This document shows positions 35,017 to 42,079 of a stretch of DNA of 43,574 nt, one piece after another; the first letter of the stretch is position 1, and every line of letters begins with the position of its first letter. Source of the DNA: Mediterranea massiliensis (GTDB lineage Bacteria; Bacteroidota; Bacteroidia; Bacteroidales; Bacteroidaceae). The notes under the pieces were generated by a model, which was given only the letters and a program-made list of their open reading frames with translations, had not been told where the DNA came from and did not search any database. The translations under genes and the position numbers were made by a program. The DNA is taken from assembly GCA_015060695.1 (NCBI GenBank), contig SUYA01000017.1, positions 1 through 43,574 of the forward strand, in the 5' to 3' direction.

Positions 35017-36816
35017 ATGCAGAACATCAGAAACATTGCCATCATTGCACACGTTGACCACGGTAAAACTACTTTGGTTGATAAGATGCTATTGGCCGGA
35101 AACCTCTTCCGCAGTAATCAGAATACCGGCGAATTGATGCTGGATAACAACGACTTGGAACGCGAAAGAGGTATCACAATCCTCTCGAAGAACGTATCAA
35201 TCAATTACAAAGATACAAAAATCAACATCATAGACACCCCTGGGCACAGCGACTTCGGTGGCGAAGTAGAACGTGTGCTCAACATGGCCGACGGATGTAT
35301 TCTACTGGTCGATGCTTTCGAAGGCCCTATGCCGCAAACACGCTTTGTTTTACAAAAGGCATTACAAATAGGCTTGAAACCCATTGTGGTTGTCAACAAG
35401 GTTGATAAACCCAACTGCCGCCCCGAAGAGGTATATGAAATGGTTTTCGACCTGATGTTCTCGCTCGATGCCACCGAGGAGCAGCTCGACTTCCCCGTCA
35501 TCTACGGCTCGGCCAAGAACAACTGGATGAGTACCGACTGGCAACAGCCCACTGATAGCATCTGCCCTTTATTGGACTGCATCCTGGAAAATATCCCCTC
35601 CCCCGAACAACTGGAAGGAACCCCACAAATGTTGGTCACCTCGCTCGACTATTCGGCCTACACGGGACGAATTGCCGTAGGCCGTGTACATCGCGGCACC
35701 TTGAAGGAAGGCATGAATGTCTCTTTAGCCAAACGAGACGGCAGCATCGTGAAAAGCAAAATCAAAGAACTGCATACATTCGAAGGCATGACACGCCAAA
35801 AGGTTGCCGAAGTATCGAGCGGTGACATCTGCGCCCTGATTGGTATCGAGGGCTTCGAAATTGGCGATACCATCTGCGACTTCGAAAACCCCGAACCACT
35901 GCCTCCCATCGCCATCGACGAGCCCACCATGAGCATGCTATTCACCATCAACGACTCTCCGTTCTTCGGCAAGGAAGGCAAATTTGTCACCTCACGCCAC
36001 ATCCACGACCGATTGATGAAGGAATTGGACAAGAATCTGGCTCTGCGCGTCAGCAAGAGCGAAGAAGACGGCAAATGGGTGGTTTCAGGACGCGGTGTGC
36101 TACACCTGTCGGTATTGGTGGAAACCATGCGTCGCGAAGGATACGAACTGCAAGTAGGACAACCGCAAGTAATCTACAAAGAGATAGACGGTGTAAAGTG
36201 CGAACCTATCGAAGAACTCACCATCAATGTGCCCGAAGAGTATGCCAGCAAGATGATTGACATGGTGACCCGTCGCAAAGGCGAAATGACCAAGATGGAA
36301 AGCAACGGCGAACGAGTGAACTTAGAGTTCAACATGCCGTCGAGAGGCATCATCGGATTACGAACCAACGTGCTGACCGCCAGTGCCGGCGAAGCCATCA
36401 TGGCGCATCGCTTCAAAGAATACCAGCCCTATAAGGGCGAGATTGAACGCCGCACCAACGGCTCTATGATTGCCATGGAGAGCGGCACCGCCTTTGCCTA
36501 TGCCATAGACAAACTGCAAGAACGTGGCAAATTCTTCATCTTCCCCCAAGAAGAGGTCTATGCCGGACAAGTGGTGGGCGAACATGTTCACGAAAAGGAC
36601 TTGGTAATCAATGTCACCAAATCGAAGAAACTAACCAACATGCGTGCCAGCGGTAGCGACGAAAAAGCCCGCCTCATCCCTCCCATCCAATTCTCATTGG
36701 AAGAGGCACTGGAATACATCAAAGAGGACGAATACGTGGAAGTAACGCCCAAGTCGATGAGAATGCGCAAGGTGATTCTCGACGAACTGGAACGCAAGCG
36801 CGCCAACCGTGAATAA
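35017..36816 (+). CDS. typA: Ribosome-associated GTPase TypA/BipA
   Basis: A 599-residue translational GTPase of the EF-G/LepA class that binds ribosomes under stress and cold and affects assembly. G motifs: AHVDHGKTT (residues 10-18), [11 protein letters not shown] as switch [12 protein letters not shown] as G3, and NKVDK as G4. Domain II, the EF-G-like domains and the TypA-specific C-terminal region ([44 protein letters not shown]) are all in place. Length is standard. PIG-L follows after 15 bp and is probably co-transcribed. Confidence 0.98.
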   Translation: MQNIRNIAIIAHVDHGKTTLVDKMLLAGNLFRSNQNTGELMLDNNDLERERGITILSKNVSINYKDTKINIIDTPGHSDFGGEVERVLNMADGCILLVDAFEGPMPQTRFVLQKALQIGLKPIVVVNKVDKPNCRPEEVYEMVFDLMFSLDATEEQLDFPVIYGSAKNNWMSTDWQQPTDSICPLLDCILENIPSPEQLEGTPQMLVTSLDYSAYTGRIAVGRVHRGTLKEGMNVSLAKRDGSIVKSKIKELHTFEGMTRQKVAEVSSGDICALIGIEGFEIGDTICDFENPEPLPPIAIDEPTMSMLFTINDSPFFGKEGKFVTSRHIHDRLMKELDKNLALRVSKSEEDGKWVVSGRGVLHLSVLVETMRREGYELQVGQPQVIYKEIDGVKCEPIEELTINVPEEYASKMIDMVTRRKGEMTKMESNGERVNLEFNMPSRGIIGLRTNVLTASAGEAIMAHRFKEYQPYKGEIERRTNGSMIAMESGTAFAYAIDKLQERGKFFIFPQEEVYAGQVVGEHVHEKDLVINVTKSKKLTNMRASGSDEKARLIPPIQFSLEEALEYIKEDEYVEVTPKSMRMRKVILDELERKRANRE

Positions 36817-36831
36817 ATCAGAAAAACAACC

Positions 36832-37587
36832 ATGGACAGACGTCAGATGCTAAAAGTAACAAGTGCCGCATTAGCCGGCACTTCTGTTTTAGGGATACAG
36901 GAAGTATTTGCCGGTGAAAAGAAAAACGAAATAAAACAGACCAAGAAAGCCCTGATTATAGGCGCTCATCCCGACGATCCGGAAACTGCCTGTGGAGGTA
37001 CCATGATTCTGCTAAAGCAAGCCGGCTACGAGGTCGTATCAGTCTATATGACCAAAGGAGAGGCCGGTATTGCCGGGAAATCGCATAACGAATCGGCCAC
37101 TATCCGCGTAAGGGAAGGCGAGAATGCCTCTCGGATGTTGGGAGCCCGACCGCTGTTCATGACACAGATAGACGGAAATGCCGAAATCAACAAAGCCCGC
37201 TATGCCGAGATGCGCGAACTGATTGCTGCCGAGAAGCCCGATTTGGTATTTACCCATTGGCCCATCGACTCCCACCCCGACCATCGTGTATGCTCCCTGC
37301 TGGTCTATGATGCCTGGCGCCGCTTGGACTACAGCTTCGAACTCTACTACTTCGAAGTGATGAGCGGCATGCAGTCCCAGTTATTCCAACCTACCGACTA
37401 TGTTGACATCAGCCGTGTGGCACAACAGAAACGTGAAGCCTGCTTTTGCCATGCCAGCCAAGACATGAAAACCGTTTACGACGACTGGCACGACGGCATG
37501 GAGCGATTTCGAGGCCTGGAGTTCAGGTGCAATCGTGCCGAAGCCTTCATCCATCTGCGCAGAAGCAACAGCGACATCTTCGGATAG
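36832..37587 (+). CDS. PIG-L/LmbE family deacetylase with Tat-like signal
   Basis: A 251-residue zinc-dependent N-acetylglucosamine-type deacetylase of the PIG-L family. The zinc-binding motif AHPDDPE contains His46, Asp48 and Asp49; a second ligand set lies in THWPIDSHPDHRV. The N-terminus MDRRQMLKVTSAALAG looks like a twin-arginine signal, which would place the enzyme in the periplasm after folding with its metal. The substrate is unknown; family members act on GlcNAc-linked lipids, antibiotics and small sugars. It follows typA by 15 bp. No convincing terminator follows; an RHS remnant converges on it. Confidence 0.9.
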   Translation: MDRRQMLKVTSAALAGTSVLGIQEVFAGEKKNEIKQTKKALIIGAHPDDPETACGGTMILLKQAGYEVVSVYMTKGEAGIAGKSHNESATIRVREGENASRMLGARPLFMTQIDGNAEINKARYAEMRELIAAEKPDLVFTHWPIDSHPDHRVCSLLVYDAWRRLDYSFELYYFEVMSGMQSQLFQPTDYVDISRVAQQKREACFCHASQDMKTVYDDWHDGMERFRGLEFRCNRAEAFIHLRRSNSDIFG

Positions 37588-37595
37588 TAAAATTA

Positions 37596-37812
37596 TTAGT
37601 ACCTAATGTAAAACAAGCAGGATAGAGAAAGTCCCGGCATTGTCTTCTTCACCATACGGTTCCGGTTGTCATACTCATAGCGGAAAGCATACTTCGCCAA
37701 ATCGGCCGTACTCTGATACATGGGCTGCAATACCAACGCCAAGTTGCCTCGGTCGTCATACACATAGTAGGTATCCAAGTACTCGCTGCCGTTTAATATG
37801 GGAAGCGAAATA
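37596..37812 (-). pseudogene. Remnant of an RHS/YD-repeat protein
   Basis: The minus-strand frame encodes LPILNGSEYLDTYYVYDDRG, continues NLALVLQPMYQ and ends with RYEYDNRNRMVKKTMPG, all typical of the middle part of Bacteroidetes RHS proteins. Homology stops abruptly at about 37633 and the frame ends in an unrelated LSLSCLFYIRY. Upstream an in-frame stop precedes it and there is no start. It is a relic of an RHS gene body at the far end of the toxin array. The rest of the gene-free stretch 37813-37954 holds the terminator-like hairpin listed next. Confidence 0.75.
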
Positions 37813-37896
37813 GAAATATTGGAATAATATCAATCTATTCACTAAAGAATGATAACACAAATAAGGTATGCTTGACTACCAATGCAGATTTAATAT

Positions 37897-37933
37897 AATA
37901 GGCCAGAGCTTATATACTTAACTCCAGCCTATT
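37897..37933 (-). terminator. Probable terminator after the first immunity gene
   Basis: AATAGGCTGGAG pairs over 12 positions (two G-U) with CTCTGGCCTATT across 37897-37908 and 37922-37933. 22 bp past the stop; tail only weakly U-rich. Confidence 0.55.
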
Positions 37934-37954
37934 TTACTAAAAATCTATGTTATT

Positions 37955-38524
37955 TCACTTATTAATAATACCTAAAAAGCGTAAATCTTCTTCATTTATA
38001 ATTTTAAAAAGGCCTGATTCACAGTCAGTAAATAAATATACTTTATTCATGGCCAACAGATAAATCAAATAATGTTGTTCTTGTTTACTGATAGTATATA
38101 TAGAAAAATTAGAGTTCCTTCTATCTACTAATGGAATAAGATTACGTACATCATTTTTATAAACAGAATCTATACGGCTTTGAGGGATTATAATATAATT
38201 TTCACTAACCAATTGATTCCATTGTATTGAATCCACTTTAATTGGTTTACTTATTGCGGTAAATAAATCTTTTCTTATTTCAATATCATCCAAAGGAGGA
38301 AACATATACAAATCTGATTCCTGTAATATACTATTATAAATAGAATCTTTGTAGTCTATTTGTAAAGCAATATAAGGAGCATGAAGAAGTAAATCACTAC
38401 AGACTTTTTCATCCTCATATGGTACATGTTTCTCTTTGCAAGCATATAAGAATAATATAACAAATGTTGAAATAAGTATATTGTTAATCCCATAAAAGTT
38501 GTTCTGGTATAGTTTTCCCCCCAT
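37955..38524 (-). CDS. Candidate immunity lipoprotein for RHS cassette 1
   Basis: A 189-residue protein with an N-terminal hydrophobic segment (NNILISTFVILFLYACKEK) ending in a lipobox with the Cys at residue 29, so it should be a lipoprotein. The rest is A+T-rich in coding and has no domain I recognise. Its start overlaps the 3' end of the upstream toxin frame by 41 bp, the arrangement of a toxin-immunity pair with coupled translation. As the toxin is a predicted metallopeptidase and this protein is exported, neutralisation would take place in the periplasm or at the membrane. The immunity role is inferred from position only. Confidence 0.65.
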   Translation of the reverse strand: MGGKLYQNNFYGINNILISTFVILFLYACKEKHVPYEDEKVCSDLLLHAPYIALQIDYKDSIYNSILQESDLYMFPPLDDIEIRKDLFTAISKPIKVDSIQWNQLVSENYIIIPQSRIDSVYKNDVRNLIPLVDRRNSNFSIYTISKQEQHYLIYLLAMNKVYLFTDCESGLFKIINEEDLRFLGIINK

Positions 38525-39626
38525 AATTATTTCTTAAATTATCACCTGTTACTTTTCTAATTCTATTCTCAATAATTACTGCATCTATTTCATATCCTTT
38601 TACACCATAATATTCTATTTCTGAATATAATCCCATATCAAAATCACTCGCATGTTTTAGTTCGTGAGCTAAAGCGACCCTCGGTGTTCTTCGACCATTT
38701 TCAGATTGCCAAGAATAGGGGTTATAACCTACCGTTGAACCTTGTGGTATATTATTTTTTGCCTTAACTTCGTTTGCTGTGGTATTATTACCCTTTTTCC
38801 TATCTGGCATAGTAATCGTATGAATATTCTTACTATTCTCCAAATTGGTAATCATTTTTGCAACTTCCGCATTATCTTTCTTCAACTGTGCAATATCCTC
38901 ATATACCCTAACTTGGAAATCAGTTTTCTGTCCAAAAAACATTAATATGCGATCCCAAAGGCCATTAGGATTAGGTGCTACCACTATACTATCCCCATTT
39001 ACATCCACATTACATACAGGACTATTCGCTCCATACTGATAAGGCGATAATGGAGAATATTTTTCTGCAAATCTGTCTTGGGTAGTGAATCTTCCCAGCG
39101 TTGCATCATAATGCCTTGCTCCGTAGTCATACCAGTTCAAGCCCTTCTTGGTGTCGAGTTCTTTGCCGTTGTACTTATATGGCTGTATGTTGGTGCTTGT
39201 GGAGAACAAACTGCCAAATGGGTAGTAGTGATTTACCTCTACAGCATCCCCACCATTAGCATTAATAACCACTCGGTTATTGCCTTGATGGTCTTTCAAG
39301 TAATAATAGTAGGTTGGTGTAGCGGTGGTTAAATCCACATAACCCTCATCTGTCAACAACTTCTTGGGTGTAGTACCTTCATAGATCACATTTCCGCAGT
39401 AGTCCGTCGTGGTGGTGGTTCCATTAATTACATGCGTTGTTCTTAGCTTTCTGCCATTAGCCGTGTACAGGTAAGTAATGGTACTGCCGTCACTAAACGT
39501 AACTACTTGAGGCAAAGATAGCGAATTATATTGAATATTACTAATACCTTTATTGCTATCTTTTGTTAAATTACCGTTATTGTCATAAGACAATAATCTA
39601 ATAAAAACTCCTTGGTATTTAGCCAA
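38484..39626 (-). CDS. Orphan RHS C-terminal cassette 1, M91-like metallopeptidase toxin
   Basis: The frame encodes 380 residues. Residues about 12-185 are RHS core (YDNNGNLTKDSNKG, TYLYTANGRKLRTTHVI, YYYYLKDHQGNNRVV, GLNWYDYGARHYDATLGRF). The toxin follows from about residue 215, with VALAHELKHASDFD giving HExxH at His321, Glu322 and His325. With the preceding P-x-GSTVGYNPYSW stretch it resembles the NleD/M91 effector peptidases found in other RHS tips. The nominal first codon is a TTG at 39626 that lies inside the terminator of the gene upstream; homology to the full-length RHS starts only near 39590. I read it as a promoterless, silent donor cassette lacking the RHS N-terminus. Confidence 0.75.
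   Translation of the reverse strand: MAKYQGVFIRLLSYDNNGNLTKDSNKGISNIQYNSLSLPQVVTFSDGSTITYLYTANGRKLRTTHVINGTTTTTDYCGNVIYEGTTPKKLLTDEGYVDLTTATPTYYYYLKDHQGNNRVVINANGGDAVEVNHYYPFGSLFSTSTNIQPYKYNGKELDTKKGLNWYDYGARHYDATLGRFTTQDRFAEKYSPLSPYQYGANSPVCNVDVNGDSIVVAPNPNGLWDRILMFFGQKTDFQVRVYEDIAQLKKDNAEVAKMITNLENSKNIHTITMPDRKKGNNTTANEVKAKNNIPQGSTVGYNPYSWQSENGRRTPRVALAHELKHASDFDMGLYSEIEYYGVKGYEIDAVIIENRIRKVTGDNLRNNYGGKTIPEQLLWD
39081..39585 (-). repeat. RHS core repeat, copy 1
   Basis: Closely similar at the nucleotide level to 40909-41366 and 42759-43280 with scattered substitutions. The junction to the toxin part differs from the other two (ATLGRFTTQDRF instead of AVLGRWHVVDPL). Confidence 0.85.
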
Positions 39627-39633
39627 GGAGTTT
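39601..39633 (-). terminator. Terminator of immunity gene 2
   Basis: ACTCCTTGG and CCAAGGAGT (about 39607-39615 and 39623-39631) form a perfect stem; the minus strand continues TTTTTAT. Confidence 0.82.
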
Positions 39634-39675
39634 CTTATATAAGGATGATTGCAGTTAAAAGTTGAATCTACTTAA

Positions 39676-40227
39676 TCATTTTTTATTTATTTGAGAAATA
39701 AATAAATCCCATGGAATTGAAATCGAATTTGGTTCATATAAAAATTGATTAATCATTGGAGAATCTTTTATTGTCAAATCAGGGCATTGCTTTAATACAG
39801 TTTCTTCTGAAACTATGACTAACATAGAATCTATAATAGAAGATGCATGATTTTTAGAAAACGAATCCTCTGATATGAAAATAAAAGAAAAGCTTTCTTC
39901 AGGATTCAGTATTTTTACAAAAGTTTGAAACAATGATGCCTTAGAAAATATAACATTTCCATCTAACATCAGTTGATACAAACTACCAAAATCTCCTTTT
40001 AAAGTCTTGAAATAATCTCTAACTTTTATAGAATCGTTGACTAAAGAAGATTCTTTCATTAACCAAATATACAGAGAATGTTCTTCATTATTGGTAATTG
40101 TATAATTTAAATTATTAAAATCTTTATTACCAAGATAATATGAAGAATAATACTTTTCAATTTGTACATTCTGTGAAAAACAGAATCCTGTACAAATTGA
40201 AAGAAGCAAAATAATTATCAATTTCAT
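39676..40227 (-). CDS. Candidate secreted immunity protein for RHS cassette 2
   Basis: A 183-residue protein with a classical Sec signal peptide (MKLIIILLLSICTGFCFS, probable cleavage before QN) and no lipobox Cys at the right place, so probably periplasmic. The remainder is beta-rich and unrecognised (YYLGNKDFNNLNYTITNN, FIFISEDSFSKNH). Its start lies 4 bp after the stop of toxin cassette 2 and it ends before a strong terminator. Position and export support an immunity role; there is no sequence proof. Confidence 0.65.
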   Translation of the reverse strand: MKLIIILLLSICTGFCFSQNVQIEKYYSSYYLGNKDFNNLNYTITNNEEHSLYIWLMKESSLVNDSIKVRDYFKTLKGDFGSLYQLMLDGNVIFSKASLFQTFVKILNPEESFSFIFISEDSFSKNHASSIIDSMLVIVSEETVLKQCPDLTIKDSPMINQFLYEPNSISIPWDLFISQINKK

Positions 40228-40231
40228 ACTA

Positions 40232-41383
40232 CTACTTTAAATTTCTTATTGTTTCTTTACGAGAATTTATAATCAGTTCTTTTAAAGGAATATTCATTTC
40301 TTCCAGTCCATTAAACTTGTGAGCTGATTCCTCACGGTTCCTTGTTCGAACAAACATTAATCCATGCCCATTAGCTTCGTGACTATAAGTTTCCGCACGG
40401 CCAATTTTTGATAATTTATCGTTTACAATAATTTCAATACTTCCATTGTCAATTGAATTGACCCCACTTTCTCCTTTCCCTGGTAATAAAGTTATTCCAT
40501 TATTACCAGTTTCTCCAGTTGTTAATCCATTAGTGTATTCAAAATTCACATCCATGAAATATTTATCTGGTTCAAAATAAGTCATGTTTTTATTATGAAG
40601 TACACCCTCATTGTCAATGTATGAATAAGAATTATCTAATCTAACAGATATCAGTATATCAGAATTTACAAGTTCTTTTAAAGCATTGAAATTGAAACTT
40701 TTACTACTGTAGCTATTTAACAATGTCTTATCAATAAATCCTTGTTTATCTAAACGAACATAATTACGTTCCTCTTCTGATAAAGTGTTATGTATCATTT
40801 CTAATTCATTCTGGCTATAAGGTTTTACATCCAAGCCTAATTCATCAATATATCTGACAGGATTATTAATGCAATACGCATAGATACTTGTAGGATAATA
40901 CTTCTCTACCAACGGGTCAACCACATGCCATCTGCCGAGAACTGCATCATAATGCCTTGCTCCGTAGTCATACCAGTTCAAGCCCTTCTTGGTGTCTAAC
41001 TCCTTACCGTTGTACTTGTAGGGCTGAACATTGGTGCTTGTGGAGAACAGACTGCCGAACGGGTAGTAGTGATTTACCTCTACCGCATTCCCTCCAGTCG
41101 CATTGATAACCACTCGGTTATTACCTTGATGGTCTTTCAAGTAGTAATAGTAGGTTGGTGTAGCGGTGGTTAAATCCACATACCCCTCATCCGTCAACAA
41201 CTTCTTGGGTGTAGTACCTTCATAGATCACATTTCCGCAGTAGTCCGTTGTGGTGGTGGTTCCATTAATTACATGCGTTGTTCTTAGCTTTCTGCCGTCA
41301 GCCGTGTACAGGTAAGTTATGGTGCTGCCGTCACTGAACGTAACTACCGATGGCAAAGATAGTGCAAGGTGAGAGGAGAACAA
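40232..41383 (-). CDS. Orphan RHS C-terminal cassette 2, HExxxH toxin domain
   Basis: The frame encodes 383 residues. RHS core runs from about residue 8 (LSLPSVVTFSDGSTITYLY) to AVLGRWHVVDPL (about 158), then a unique toxin region begins after EKYYPTSIYAYCINNPVRY. Its C-terminal part has ETYSHEANGHGLMFV with His335, Glu336 and His340, a gapped HExxxH zinc-peptidase-like motif. I do not recognise the toxin family. The nominal TTG start at 41383 lies upstream of the homology border near 41366, in sequence with no visible promoter, so this is probably another silent cassette. An exported small protein gene follows after 4 bp. Confidence 0.72.
   Translation of the reverse strand: MFSSHLALSLPSVVTFSDGSTITYLYTADGRKLRTTHVINGTTTTTDYCGNVIYEGTTPKKLLTDEGYVDLTTATPTYYYYLKDHQGNNRVVINATGGNAVEVNHYYPFGSLFSTSTNVQPYKYNGKELDTKKGLNWYDYGARHYDAVLGRWHVVDPLVEKYYPTSIYAYCINNPVRYIDELGLDVKPYSQNELEMIHNTLSEEERNYVRLDKQGFIDKTLLNSYSSKSFNFNALKELVNSDILISVRLDNSYSYIDNEGVLHNKNMTYFEPDKYFMDVNFEYTNGLTTGETGNNGITLLPGKGESGVNSIDNGSIEIIVNDKLSKIGRAETYSHEANGHGLMFVRTRNREESAHKFNGLEEMNIPLKELIINSRKETIRNLK
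40909..41366 (-). repeat. RHS core repeat, copy 2
   Basis: Nearly identical over long stretches to copy 3 (42759-43215) including the GRWHVVDPL border. The sharp loss of similarity at 41366 marks the recombination end of this cassette. Confidence 0.88.
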
Positions 41384-41493
41384 AATAAATTCATTTATTT
41401 TTTATCCCGAACCGCAGCCTATCTATCTTATCGAAAAACCTTGCTGTGTTTCATATAAATGTAAAAGTGTGTATCTTCTTTTCTATGAATAAA

Positions 41494-41530
41494 GTGCCCC
41501 TTAAAGTTTATTCTAAACTTTAAGGGGCAC
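41494..41530 (-). terminator. Terminator after immunity gene 3
   Basis: A perfect 17-bp stem (41494-41510 with 41514-41530, core GTGCCCCTTAAAG) with a 3-nt loop, A/T-rich on both sides. It separates the active RHS pair from the silent cassettes. Confidence 0.82.
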
Positions 41531-41563
41531 ATTTTCTAATAATAACAAGATTTCTATATAATT

Positions 41564-42079
41564 CTATTCTGGCATCCTACTATTATAGAATTTCTCGCCA
41601 TATATAGCCCTTAATGTAGTATCATCCTTTATAAAGAAAACAACTATTTTAATATCTTCATTTTCAAAAGGACTCCACCAACCTTCATACAATATTATTG
41701 GAAAAGGTATATCTTTTAATATCGGATTTAAAGGATAAGCAAACACCCAATCCCATTGCAATTCCGAATAATACGCACGGTCATGTAAATATTCAAAATC
41801 TCCATATATATCAATCACTTCATCCAAACTTTTTCCACTGATTTCTCTAAAATCAAATGGTAAATTTGGTGAACTTGCATCATAATTGCCAGGTTCCGAA
41901 TAATAGGGAGTTATTAATGAATATGGATTAACTCCGTTAGCAAGGGCTTCTACGGAATCTATAGGATATTTACCAAATGTATACATCCTTATAATATGGT
42001 CTTCTCTACTCATTTTCTGCTTCTGCTGGCAAGCATAGCACATGGTACATAGAATTATTAAAAAGAATATCTTTTTCAT
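41564..42079 (-). CDS. Candidate immunity lipoprotein for the full-length RHS toxin
   Basis: A 171-residue lipoprotein: signal peptide MKKIFFLIILCTMCYAC with the lipobox Cys at residue 17. The body includes SREDHIIRMYTFGKYPIDSV and a Trp-rich QWDWVFAYPLNP ... EGWWSPFENED part; no known domain recognised. The start ATG overlaps the stop TGA of the RHS gene in an ATGA, so the two are translationally coupled. This is the typical position of an immunity gene. Export agrees with a toxin acting in the periplasm. Confidence 0.7.
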   Translation of the reverse strand: MKKIFFLIILCTMCYACQQKQKMSREDHIIRMYTFGKYPIDSVEALANGVNPYSLITPYYSEPGNYDASSPNLPFDFREISGKSLDEVIDIYGDFEYLHDRAYYSELQWDWVFAYPLNPILKDIPFPIILYEGWWSPFENEDIKIVVFFIKDDTTLRAIYGEKFYNSRMPE

